A DNA stretch of 64,000 nucleotides, from assembly GCA_030144725.1 (NCBI GenBank), contig JASKMD010000029.1, positions 15,100,280 through 15,164,279 on the forward strand, given 5' to 3'. The notes beneath the pieces were generated by a model that was given only the letters and a program-made list of their open reading frames with translations, made no database searches and was not told the DNA's origin. The translations under genes were made by a program, and so were the position numbers. Of the stretch, positions 19,599 through 29,206 are shown piece by piece (within the stretch, counting starts at the first letter, position 1; every line of letters begins with the position of its first letter). This stretch comes from Haematococcus lacustris. Lineage: Eukaryota > Chlorophyta > Chlorophyceae > Chlamydomonadales > Haematococcaceae.

Positions 19599-20086
19599 TG
19601 GGCCCATAACCTGCGCGAGGGCACGACCGTGCCATTGTTACAAATGTAAAGAGACGAACAAGTATATGCAAGTGTTGAGCGACTAAGCTGTAACTAGATG
19701 CATAGCATGCAGAACAACACCATACCTGCGCGAGGGCACGACCGTGCCGTCGTGCCTCACGCAGGTGCCTGCTTAAATCCTACCGGGTCACACACAACAC
19801 ACTACCCGTGACGAAGAGTCGATTGAATGGCTTGACTGTAATCTCTAACACCCCCACTCAGGAAAGCCATACCTCATGCAAAGTCATACCAACACAGAAA
19901 ACCATGTCCATGTAGCATGCGTGTCTCTGCTTATGCCGTGCTTGTGCTATAATGTACATGTGCATGCAGTCATGCTCAAATGTATACAAGTGCAAGCAAA
20001 GTGCAATGGTGGCAGGTTCTGCCATCAAGTAGAAGACACACCATCACACATGTTGCAATCATGCTTCATCCCATGTGCGGTGTTCA
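19599..20086 (-). repeat. 3' LTR of the copia element, 488 bp
   Basis: Defined by comparison with 24480-25597. The TGA stop of pol is formed by the first three bases of this LTR on the minus strand (20086-20084), and the purine-rich ATGGGGGTGGGC just upstream serves both as coding sequence and as likely polypurine tract. Confidence 0.88.
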
Positions 20087-22756
20087 GCCCACCCCCATGC
20101 CACGAACGCATGCCTCAAACAGCTGAGCTAACAAAGGCTTGGTGAGGGCATCTGCCACCATCTCAGCAGAGGGACAGTGCGAGAACACCACCTCACCCCT
20201 CACCATGCGCTCCCGTGAGATGTGATGAGCTACAGCTATGTGCCTGCTGCGGTGTGACTCGACGGGGTTCTTGATGAGTGCCACGGCCCCTTGGTTGTCA
20301 CACAGAATGGGGATTGGGTCACAGCCGGCGTCCAGCTCATGCAGCAGCTTGCGTAAGAATAGCGCCTCCTTGGTGCCAGCTGCTGCTGCTTGGTACTCTG
20401 CTTCTGTAGTTGACGCTGCCACTGTAGTCTGCAGCTTGCTGCGCCATGTGACAGCAGCGCCATTGAGCACAAAGACGCTGCCGGTGGTGCTGCGCATGCT
20501 GTCAGGATCCCCCGCATAATCTGCATCCACATACCCTTGCAGCTGGGGACTGCTGCTGCGGCTGTACACCAGACCCATCTCGGCGGTGCGCTTGAGGTAG
20601 CGCAGTAGGCCAAAGGCCACCTGCTGGTGCTGCAGAGTGGGTGCCTGCATGAAACGGGAAAGCTGTCCCACTGCAAAGGCAATGTCAGGTCGAGTGCATG
20701 TGGAGGCATAGAGTAACGCCCCCACCAGCTCCCGGTAGCGGTGTGCGCTGCTGCTGTCCAGCGGGCTGCCCTCCTTGACCAAGCGTGTGCCTGGGGTCAT
20801 GGGCAAGACCCTGCCGTTTGCAGCTGTCATGCTGAACCTGTCCAGCAGCTGCTCAATGTACTGCTGCTGATCCAGCTTGAGTGTGCCAGCCTCCAGGTCA
20901 CGCGTGATGCGCATACCTAGGAAGCTGGCCGCTGGCCCGAGGTCATGCAGGCTAAAGACCTGCTGCAGCTGTTGCTTGACTGCTGCGATGGCTGTGCTGC
21001 TGGGAGAGGCAAGGATGATGTCATCAACATACACCATGAGGTGCACCACAGGCTGCTTGCCGCTGCGCAGGCTGAATAGGCAGGGATCTGCTGCTGAGGG
21101 TGTGAAGCCAATCAGACCCAGGTGTTGAGTCAGGTGCTGGTACCAGGCCCGTGGGGCCTGGCGTAGGCCATACACGGCCTTGTCCAGCTGGCACACCAGC
21201 CCCTGGCCTGTCTCAAAGCCTCGAGGCTGCTGGCAGTACACCAGCCTGCCCTCATCTACTGGGGCGTTGAGGAAAGCTGTCTCTACATCCAGCTGCTGCA
21301 GCTCCCAACCCCTAGCTGCTGCCACACTGAGCAACACCCGCTGGGTACCCTGCGTGACAACCGGGGCGAAGCTGTCGTCAAAGTCAACCCCTTCCACCTG
21401 CCTGTAGCCCTTGATAACAAATCTGGCCTTGTGCTTCAGAATGCTGCCATCAGCACCCCTCTTTGTTTTGAATACCCATCTGTCTGGAAGTACCCGCATC
21501 CATCCCTGCTGCTTGACTAGCTGCCAGGTCTGGTTGGCCTGCTGGCAGGCCATCTCTTTGTTCATGGCGCGCAACCAATCTGCTGCATCTGGGCGTGCCA
21601 TGGCCTCCTCATAGGACTGCGGGTCAATGTTGCTGCTGCTGCTGCTGCCCCCACTGCTGTCACTGCCCAAGAAACATAGGCTGACGGTGTCACTGAAGCT
21701 CACTGACTTGCTGGGCTTTGTGGGCCGGGGGCGCAGGTTGTAGGGTTTCTCGGCTGCTGGCGCAGCTGCTGGCGCTGAGCGCTCTGCGTCACAGCCCGCA
21801 GCTGCTGGTGCTGCTGGAACCTTGCTGGCTGTCCTTGCTGCTGCCGCGTCAGCGGAGGCTACACCCCCACTGGCTGCTGCTGGGGCAGCGGGGGTTGCAC
21901 CCCCACCGGCTACTGAAGGGCCAGGTCCAGGACCTGAAGGGCCCCCACTGGCACCAGCACCTGTTCCCCCACTGGCTGCACCCACGGGAGTGGGCGCAGC
22001 CACCTCAGCTGGTGCCTCTAGCTCATCATCCACTGCTGCCGCCGATGCCGTGCGATGGAGCACGGCTGCCTCATCCACCACCACACTGTTGCTGACTCTG
22101 ATCCTGCCCTCCACCAGCACCCTGAAACTCTTGCACCCCACCTCATACCCCACAAAGATACCCTTAGCTGCTTTGCTGTCTAGCTTACGGCGCAGCTGGT
22201 CTGGCTCATGAATGTAGGCGGGGGCACCCCACACCCTGAGGTGTGCCACATCTGGCTTGACCTTAAAGGCCACCTCCCACGGGGTGCTGGGCTGCCCTGC
22301 CACTGAGCTGACGTTGTGTATCATGGCTGCTGCCTTGGCTGCTTCTCCCCACAGCAGCTTTGGGGCTGATACTGCATCCATCATGGTCCTGACCATGTTG
22401 AGAACTGTGCGGTTCACGCGCTCAGCGCTGCCGTTCATCTCAGGGCTGTATGGTGCTGTCATCTGATGCACAACCCCTTGCGTGCGCATCCAGCGCTGCA
22501 GCTCTCCCCCTGTGTACTCTCCACCCCTGTCTGACCTCAGCGCTTTCAGCTTGCTGCCAGTCTGTCGCTCCAAAGCTGTCACCATGTCAATGATGGCTGT
22601 AGCTGCGTCTGACTTCTGCCTGATTAGCGTCACCGCTAAGAGCTTGCTGTAATCATCCAGCAGGCTGACATAGTACAGGTTGCCGTCAAGTGCGGCCACC
22701 TCCATGGGCCCGCACACATCTGAGTGCACGAGCTCCAGCACCTGCTGCGCAGGCAT
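20084..22756 (-). CDS. pol: Copia Pol, C-terminal part: integrase core, RT, RNase H
   Basis: 890 residues in one frame. Integrase triad D13 (HSDVCGP), D76 (SDRGGEY) and E112 (NGSAERVNR) has D-X35-E spacing. An Ala/Gly/Pro-rich linker (about 240-340) follows. Reverse transcriptase spans about 405-640 with YVDD at 576-579, the copia form. RNase H has YVDADYAGD, STTEAEYQ and the copia C-terminal signature ADALTK. The first residues continue the protein of the next frame (22686-24416), one base out of phase, so the ORF start at 22756 is not the natural start. All RT and RNase H catalytic residues I can check are present. Confidence 0.93.
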   Translation of the reverse strand: MPAQQVLELVHSDVCGPMEVAALDGNLYYVSLLDDYSKLLAVTLIRQKSDAATAIIDMVTALERQTGSKLKALRSDRGGEYTGGELQRWMRTQGVVHQMTAPYSPEMNGSAERVNRTVLNMVRTMMDAVSAPKLLWGEAAKAAAMIHNVSSVAGQPSTPWEVAFKVKPDVAHLRVWGAPAYIHEPDQLRRKLDSKAAKGIFVGYEVGCKSFRVLVEGRIRVSNSVVVDEAAVLHRTASAAAVDDELEAPAEVAAPTPVGAASGGTGAGASGGPSGPGPGPSVAGGGATPAAPAAASGGVASADAAAARTASKVPAAPAAAGCDAERSAPAAAPAAEKPYNLRPRPTKPSKSVSFSDTVSLCFLGSDSSGGSSSSSNIDPQSYEEAMARPDAADWLRAMNKEMACQQANQTWQLVKQQGWMRVLPDRWVFKTKRGADGSILKHKARFVIKGYRQVEGVDFDDSFAPVVTQGTQRVLLSVAAARGWELQQLDVETAFLNAPVDEGRLVYCQQPRGFETGQGLVCQLDKAVYGLRQAPRAWYQHLTQHLGLIGFTPSAADPCLFSLRSGKQPVVHLMVYVDDIILASPSSTAIAAVKQQLQQVFSLHDLGPAASFLGMRITRDLEAGTLKLDQQQYIEQLLDRFSMTAANGRVLPMTPGTRLVKEGSPLDSSSAHRYRELVGALLYASTCTRPDIAFAVGQLSRFMQAPTLQHQQVAFGLLRYLKRTAEMGLVYSRSSSPQLQGYVDADYAGDPDSMRSTTGSVFVLNGAAVTWRSKLQTTVAASTTEAEYQAAAAGTKEALFLRKLLHELDAGCDPIPILCDNQGAVALIKNPVESHRSRHIAVAHHISRERMVRGEVVFSHCPSAEMVADALTKPLLAQLFEACVRGMGVG

Positions 22757-24416
22757 GCTGCGGCTCTACCCACCTATGCTGCTTGCCCATGATGCATGGT
22801 TCGCACAGTGTGCTGCTGCTGTCATGCTTTTCAAACTCTGCAGCGCTGACGTCTATGCCAAGCACCATGCTGTGCCTGACCATGTTGGCCAGCCTGCGGC
22901 AGCTGGAGTGGGCAAAGCGGTAGTGCCACAGCAGCGGTGACTGCGCCATGCGTGCAGCCATGCACAGGCTGCCTGGGCTGTCTAGCACTGGGATGGGCTG
23001 CTGATCAATGACAAACAGGTCCCCCTGCAGTTTGCTGGTCAGAGGTGCCATGTGGGGAGCAGTGAGCTGACAGCCCGCCTTGCTGAACTTGGGCATGATG
23101 CCAGCCCTCACAGCCCTGCCAAGGGACAGCAGGCTGGAGGAAGCCCCGGGCACATGCAACACATGCTGCAGCTGGAACTCCCCATCCTCTGTCTTGAACC
23201 TGACTGTGCCTTGTCCCTGCGCTGCCATGACGCTGTTGTTGGCACACAAGATCTGATGCGGTGGCTGCAGCAGCTGATAATCATGCAGCAGCTCATCGCG
23301 CGGGGTGATGTGCTTGCTGCAGGCTGAGTCAATCAGCCACACGCCTTGCAGCTGATCTGTTGCTGCTGCACACACACCCGTGAAGGCAATAGTGCGGGAG
23401 CTGCTTGCCAGGTGCACACGATGGACAGGAGTGCTGCTGGGGCTGCTGCTGCGTGCTGAGGGAGTGCTTGCTCGGTGAGCGCCATGGCTGCTTGCAGCCG
23501 TCGTGTGGCTGGCGCTGGTGCGCTGCAGCCTAGGGCAGTCAGCCTGGTAGTGGCCTGGCTCACCGCAGTTGTAGCAGACCCTCCGGGACATATCCACAGG
23601 ACTGCTGCTGGTGCCACGGCCCCGGCCACGGCCACGGCCCCGGCCGCGGTTGCTGGATCTGCCACGCCCGGCCGGGCTGCTGTGGGCGCTGAGAGCCACA
23701 TTAGCGGAGCGACGGCTTTGCAGGATCTGCTCTTGCATCTGCAGCTTGGGAAGCACTGCAGCAAAGGTAACATCTTCAGGTCTCTGGGTGAGGAGAGGGT
23801 TGGTGATGACGTCATAATCTGAGGGCAGGCCACGGAGAGCAAAGTGCATGGTGTCTTTGAAGCTGCCAGACTGGTTGGTTGTGGCGTGCAGCTGCTCTGC
23901 ATGCAGCCAGTAGTCTGTCACTGACTGCTCGGGGGTCATGCGGAGGTGGATGATCTGCTCCAAAACAGGGCCTCTTGTGGCTAGCAGCTCCTGGGTATGC
24001 ATGCGCGCAAGCGCGTCCCACAGCCCGCGGGCCGTGCGGTGCGCCTCACACAGCAATCTGTAGCGCGATCGATCGAGGGTGAGGCTGATGAAGGCGTGCG
24101 CGCGCCTGTCTAGGTCGGCTGAGACGGGAGGAGAGGTCTGCGGAGTGCCGGGCACTGATCTGGCGGGCACTGATCTGTCGCCCTCGGGCGCTGAACTCTC
24201 AGAAGGTGTACTTAGCTGTACGCGTACAGCTGGAGTGCCGTTGCCCGCGGGCGTGGCCGGTGCTGCTCCCTCGGAAGCCTCAGCACCGCCAAAGACGGCG
24301 TCGTAGTAGCCGGTAAGAGCCAGTGCGTGGGTGCAGTCCCACCTCCAGTCTGGGTAGTTCGGCCCCATCAGCGTTTGCACTGCTGCCGCAGCAGCCATTG
24401 GCGCCGCAGCGCTCAT
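22686..24416 (-). CDS. gag-pol: Copia Gag, protease and start of integrase
   Basis: The first ATG is at 24416. The gag domain (UBN2-type) includes WRWDCTHALALTGYYDAVFG, LWDALARMH and LRGLPSDYDVI. An RG-rich stretch precedes a CCHC knuckle (VCYNCGEPGHYQADC, about residues 280-294). The protease motif is DSACSKHI, a variant of DSGCS known from plant copia elements. The GAG-pre-integrase zinc region follows (HYRFAHSSCRRLANMV ... CEPCIMGKQHR). After KQHR near 22760 the protein leaves the frame, and the integrase core resumes one base over at 22756. This is probably a disabling shift or an assembly error, as copia elements normally use one frame. Confidence 0.9.
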   Translation of the reverse strand: MSAAAPMAAAAAVQTLMGPNYPDWRWDCTHALALTGYYDAVFGGAEASEGAAPATPAGNGTPAVRVQLSTPSESSAPEGDRSVPARSVPGTPQTSPPVSADLDRRAHAFISLTLDRSRYRLLCEAHRTARGLWDALARMHTQELLATRGPVLEQIIHLRMTPEQSVTDYWLHAEQLHATTNQSGSFKDTMHFALRGLPSDYDVITNPLLTQRPEDVTFAAVLPKLQMQEQILQSRRSANVALSAHSSPAGRGRSSNRGRGRGRGRGRGTSSSPVDMSRRVCYNCGEPGHYQADCPRLQRTSASHTTAASSHGAHRASTPSARSSSPSSTPVHRVHLASSSRTIAFTGVCAAATDQLQGVWLIDSACSKHITPRDELLHDYQLLQPPHQILCANNSVMAAQGQGTVRFKTEDGEFQLQHVLHVPGASSSLLSLGRAVRAGIMPKFSKAGCQLTAPHMAPLTSKLQGDLFVIDQQPIPVLDSPGSLCMAARMAQSPLLWHYRFAHSSCRRLANMVRHSMVLGIDVSAAEFEKHDSSSTLCEPCIMGKQHRWVEPQHACAAGAGARALRCVRAHGGGRT

Positions 24417-24479
24417 CGTCACCCGAGGTTGTGATACCGGGGGCTGACGGAACGGTTGCTCTGCTCTTCAGGAGGGCGG

Positions 24480-25597
24480 TGGGCCCATAACCTGCGCGAG
24501 GGCACGACCGTGCCAATGTTACAAATGTAAAGAGACAAACAAGTATATGCAAGTGTTGAGCGACTAAGCTGTAACTAGATGCATAGCATGCAGAACAACA
24601 CCATACCTGCGCGAGGGCACGACCGTGCCGTCGTGCCTCACGCAGGTGCCTGCTTGAATCCTACCGGGTCACACACAACACACTACCCGTGACGAAGAGT
24701 CGATTGAATGGCTTGACTGTAATCTCTAACACCCCCACTCAGGAAAGCCATACCTCATAGGGCGATTCCCCCCTTGCTAATATTAATAATAGCAAATAAT
24801 AGCAAGCCAACCATATTAGCATATATTAGCAAGCGATTCTTGTAGCGCCTTCGTTCGCTTCCTAGCGCGTTGGCTGCAGCTGGCGGCGCTGAGACTCCTG
24901 CGCACGTCGATGATGATGCGCCGTCGGAGGCCGCCTCCTGGACTCATGGGGCCCCAACATGGGTCATGCAAGTCTCTCAATACTCTCTCAATACTGCATC
25001 GTTTTCGATAGCGTTTATCACACTGGTAGCAGCACATCAATGCGCGCTATGTAAACATCAGCGCAAGTCATTGCAATCTTTGCTCGCGGGCTGCCCCATG
25101 TGGCCACCCCTTTTGCGTTGTTATCATGAAGTTTTCATATAGTTACTGCCAATTCTCAGCACCTTACGTGCCCCTTTGCAGCTGGTAAGGTTGCAGTAAC
25201 AAGTTTCTTCTGGTACACGGAGGGCTATCTCTTGACAGACACGAAAACTCTGCATTTGGTGGGGATAGAACAATGTACCTCTCGATCCCCGGCCGCCCGG
25301 CCGCCGCTTGAGCTAATATTAGCAAGTAAGCCGCTAATATTAGCAAGTTGGCTCGGAGCTAATACGCCGAGACACGCCCTAATACCTCATGCAAAGTCAT
25401 ACCAACACAGAAAACCATGTCCATGTAGCATGCGTGTCTCTGCTTATGCCGTGCTTGTGCTATAATGTACATGTGCATGCAGTCATGCTCAAATGTATAC
25501 AAGTGCAAGCAAAATGCAATGGTGGCAGGTTCTGCCATCAACTAGTAGACACACCATCACACATGTCAATCATGCTTCATCCCATGTGCGGTGTTCA
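24480..25597 (-). repeat. 5' LTR of the copia element, split by a MITE
   Basis: Bases 24480-24757 match the left part of the other LTR and 25390-25597 its right part; the joint is filled by the insertion at 24758-25381 and an 8-bp duplication ATACCTCA (24750-24757, 25382-25389). Confidence 0.9.
24758..25381. mobile_element. hAT-type MITE, 624 bp
   Basis: Terminal inverted repeats TAGGGCG / CGCCCTA and an 8-bp target duplication ATACCTCA, both typical of the hAT superfamily. It encodes no transposase. Near both ends it has many copies of a subterminal motif around TTAGCAAG / CTTGCTAA and GCTAATATTAGC, which in hAT elements act as transposase-binding sites. The empty site is preserved in the other LTR (19866-19890), which defines both ends exactly. 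Confidence 0.88.
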
Positions 25598-26154
25598 GGA
25601 CTGCTGCTGCTGGTGGACCGTGTGGGGCGCGGGTGTCCGCGAACAAATCACATCGACGAGACGTGTCTCCTTGGCACGGTGGGCCACATCGCTGAGACCC
25701 CAGCGTAGTGAGCTGGTTGTGCACAAATGGAATGTCCGGCCAACACCCAGCGCGATGCTTGCCGGGCGTGCATGCCACCTTGACGGGGTGATTGAAACAT
25801 CTGGGCGTATTCGCTTTCGCAGCTGTCGTAGCGATGAGTGCATGCTCCGCAACGGCTCAAATTTGAATCACTAACTTTGATGCTTTGCTGTGCACGGCCT
25901 ACTGAGTGTAAAACTATTCGGGATGGGTGAAAGGTAGCTGGCCGCTTTGGCTACATTGTGAATCATCTAGCATAATATTTGGCGCAGTGAGTGCAGAGTT
26001 ACAGCCGTCCTACTGCCAAGGGTCGGTTTCCTGTCATTTTCAATTGGTTGTGCATGTGGGAATCGAAAACATAGAACATAAAACATAACGTAGAGCTCGA
26101 GCACTCCTGGGAGTCAAACCTGGGTTACGGACACAGTGTCGGTGTCTATCTATC
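25598..26154. other. Intergenic; hAT-like terminal repeat half
   Basis: No gene recognised. Contains at 26017-26038 one arm of an inverted repeat whose other arm is at 29561-29582, and at 26112-26131 a B-box-like GGTTTGACTCC on the minus strand resembling the one in the LTRs. Confidence 0.5.
26017..26038 (+). repeat. Left arm of a long-range inverted repeat
   Basis: CAAGGGTCGGTTTCCTGTC followed by ATT matches the reverse complement of 29561-29582 over about 19-20 bases. The end CARGGGTCGG resembles hAT termini, but the outer flanks show no shared 8-bp duplication. The two arms enclose the SET-domain gene. Confidence 0.55.
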
Positions 26155-29100
26155 GTGCATAAGTTTAGGTACTCCCAGGATAGGGATACAGGTTTCAAAC
26201 TAGCCATCCGTAAGCCATCCCGACCTGCCTCGCACCCCTATAACCGGTGCGCCGCGCAGGCAGGCACAGCCGCCTCGTGCCACATGCGCCCGCCTCACCG
26301 TCAGACACGCCTGGACGCCAGGTCAGGCGGGGGTTTCGGCATCAAGCCCCGTCAACAGCCCACCGCTCCCAAACCGCAGCCGATTGATGCTTCACGCGCT
26401 GCGCCCCTGGACACATCGGTGTTGGCCAGGCTGCTGGCCAGCCCTGGGACAGGTCCTTCCCTCACCACGATCAATAGCTTCTACCATGGGCCTGTGGAAG
26501 TAGTCGAGCAAGCAGGTGTGCAAGAGATGGCAGGAATGATGCTGGCCAAGGGAGTAGGAGCCTTGCGCAACAGGAGCAGTGACTGCCCTCCATTTTAGCA
26601 GTAGACATCTGGTGTGCATTCAGCCAGGCAAGCTGTTGGGCACACTGGTTTGAACACAGGTTATGGGCGAGGTCTGGTTGTGACTCGTGACGTGGCGCCG
26701 GGCGAGCTGCTGCTGTGCTGCGCCCCCTTGGCAGTCCATCTGGGGCCCCCTGGCAGTACCTTCACCCCCAGTGCTGCCGTGCTGCTCCCCCAGCTGGAGC
26801 AGTGTGCTGTGCCATGCACCGACCACAACCACAGACACAGCGCTACAACACACCCAGCCGCACCACCAAGCCTCGACAGCCTGGCTACCAAAGGCATTGG
26901 AGCTGCTGTCAACCAGCTTCAGGCAGCCGCGTTCTGGAACCTGTGCTCTGGAGTCAAGGCTGGCGTTGCAGAGCCTGGCAGGCCACCCCTGACGGCACCC
27001 AGTTTGGAATCCCTGGTAAGCCTGCAGCCAGCACTCGCCCCAGACCCCATCCCCCCAGGTGGCACCATGCAGCACTACCCAACAGTCAACCCAGCTGCCT
27101 CTGCTGCTGGCCTTGCTCCCAGCGCTGGAGCTGGGACACTGCCACTACCAGACCCTCTCCTCTCAGGCTCTGAGCAGGTGGAGCAAGCGCAGCAGCCGGT
27201 CATTAGAGCTGCCAGCCTGCTGTCCCCGGCAGACCGGCGCATGCTTAGTCGCGCGGTGCAGCAGCGCGCGGACCTGAACTCCTGGGTGGAGCAGTACCAA
27301 GACATAGCCGCTGCCAGCTTGAGGGGGGAGCAGCCACAGGCGCTGCTGGGTGTGTTTCCCGCCATGGCCCTGATCAACCATGCGTGCTGTCCAAACGCAT
27401 CTGTGTTAGTGCTGGTGCCTTGCAAGAACAGCCCTTCTAGCCGTGATGGTGGCAGCAATAGCAGCCGGGGCGGCAACAGCAGCAGCAGCAGCATCCCGTC
27501 GCTGGAGGTTGCCAGGGTGAGTCATGGCACTCCCGCTGGCCCTGACCCTCCACCCGCCCTCATGCTGGTGCGGGCAGCAGCCGCCATCCCGTGTGGGGAG
27601 GAGGTGCTGATCACGTACTGCGGGTCTGCAGTGGGGGCGCCAGTGGGAGTGCGGCGCCAGGCACTGCAGCAGGGCTGGGGCTTCCGCTGTGAGTGCAGCC
27701 GGTGCCTGGTGGACCAGGACTACGAGCAGGAGCCCCTGGGCCAGGCGCTGCTGGTGCGTGGATGCTCAGGGGGAGTGCAGGGGGGGCTGTGCAGGCTGGC
27801 TGCAGGCTGCAGTGCTTGCTTGGGCTGCACACAGTGGGACATCACACCTCACGCTGAAATATAGTATAGAGCACGGTTGGGTGTGTACCCTCTGTCTCAC
27901 ACACTGCAGCAAGCAGTGAGCAGGAGGTGTGATGCAGCAGAGGGTGTTGAAAGTGGGGGGAGCTGTGGTGAGGGTCTACATCACGGCAGTCACAGCCACA
28001 GTCAGCGGCCGGGGTAAGCAGCCACAGTCAGCAGTCACAGTCAGCGGCTGTGGTAAGCAGCCACAGTCAGCAGTCACAGTCAGCAGCTGTGGTAAGCAAC
28101 CACAGTCAGCGGATGTAGCTGGCTATGTGATCATGGCTCACACGGTGGCTACAAGCTACCAACAGGCCTGGGAGCAGGTTGACGCAGGCTATGGTTACGG
28201 AGATTTGTTGTGTCGGACCAGCCAGGCAGCAGTCCCAGTGCCACTCCTGCCACATGTCATTGTTGGGCCGCCGTAGGCTGGGTATCAGAAGCTGGTGTCG
28301 AAGCTGCGACCTGGTCTTCTGGCCGCGCTGGACACGCATGACAGGGCAGCGGTGGCCAGGCATGTCAAGCAGGTAGCCAGCCTCATGGAGGAGCTGCAGG
28401 TGAGGCTGGGGCGCCTTCATTCATGCCAATATAGATGCGGTCAGCATCACAGCATCCCCTTGGCAGTGTTGCTGCCACCCACATCACCACAGTGTCTTGA
28501 CACTTCCTAGGGCAGGCTCGTGTGCTGTGCACTAGTCATTTCTCATGCTCCTGGCACATGCCTAACCACTGATTGCCTGATGAGGCATTTGCATGGCAGT
28601 GGGGTGGGTACTGCGAGTGGCCACCGTCTGAAGTATGTGACTCAATACCTACAGTGCTTGGCAGACTACAGCAAGCCAAAGCACTTGCCGCAGTCGCAAG
28701 CATATCAAGGTTGTGGCTGTGGAGGCAATGAGGCAGTGAGTCTTTTGGCGTGCCTGCAGGCACGATTGCGTGAGGTGCCTGACGAGCTGGACAAGGCGGT
28801 GCTGTCTGGCTCGGTACTGCCCCTATGCCTGGACATGCTCATCCTGAGTATCACTGGAATGCATCCAACAGCAAAGCTGCCTCGGGCCCTGCAGCCGCAG
28901 CAAGCCAGGCAGCTCCTGGAGTGGCAGCAGCAACGGCTTCACCTGGTGGCGCAGATTGCTCCTGGCTCATATGCACATGCAGAGCAAAGTGCAGCATTGC
29001 TGCAGCATGCTCGCTTGTTCATGGAGGCAAGCGAACCTGGCTTGCTTGCTGCTCAGGAGCTCTGCGTTCAGACACACCTGCTACGGTATGGGGCTGTGGC

Positions 29101-29206
29101 AGCAGCTGACATGCAGCGGCTGGTTGCTTCGCATGTGGAGAACAATCTGGCAGATGCCCTGGCAGATGCCCTAGCAAGCAAGCACGAACAAGCGGGCAAG
29201 CGCTGA
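26155..29206 (+). CDS. SET-domain lysine methyltransferase (SMYD/SET5-like)
   Basis: Predicted SAM-dependent protein lysine methyltransferase. The main exon (about 26624-27753) encodes the start of a SET fold, GYGRGLVVTRDVAPGELLL, a long Pro/Ala-rich insertion, the SAM-binding box NHACCPN, the catalytic-tyrosine region GEEVLITYCG and a post-SET cysteine cluster FRCECSRC. Two further junctions fit in phase: donor GTGCGT at 27754 to acceptor CAG before 28289 (or TAG before 28277), and 28400-28759 (GTGAGG...CTGCAG). The last exon, 28760-29206, is a helical C-terminal region ending at TGA 29204. An upstream open stretch, 26155-26598, probably supplies the N-terminus, but the junction to 26624 is unresolved and the start codon is uncertain. 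Substrate unknown; histone or non-histone targets are both possible for this family. Confidence 0.75.
27997..28110 (+). repeat. 39-bp intronic minisatellite, about three units
   Basis: Units of the type GTCAGCGGCTGTGGTAAGCA followed by GCCACAGTCAGCAGTCACA, lying in the intron 27754-28276 of the SET-domain gene. Because 39 is divisible by three it also gives a 13-residue repeat in an open frame, which I treat as fortuitous. Confidence 0.75.

Larger units (their letters stand above)
19599..25597 (-). mobile_element. Ty1/copia retrotransposon with an inserted MITE in its 5' LTR
   Basis: LTRs start TGGGCCCATAACC and end GTGTTCA (plus-strand sense): 19599-20086 (488 bp) and 24480-25597 (486 bp once the 624-bp insertion and its 8-bp duplication are removed). 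They differ by roughly 1.5-2 percent. On the minus strand the order is gag, protease, integrase, RT, RNase H, the copia order. The coding region is split by a one-base shift near 22760. The flanking pentamers (GCGCG left, GGACT right) do not match, so no target duplication is visible; a rearranged flank or ectopic recombination is possible. Confidence 0.9.

Noticed and set aside
23310..23330. Dead copia protease because of DSACS in place of DSGCS
   Set aside because: DSAC is a recurrent copia variant, so loss of activity is not shown.
19594..25602. Target-site duplication of the copia element
   Set aside because: The flanking pentamers GCGCG and GGACT do not match; none is claimed.
27997..28110. 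13-residue repeat protein
   Set aside because: The repeat lies in an intron whose splice sites fit the SET-domain gene on both sides.
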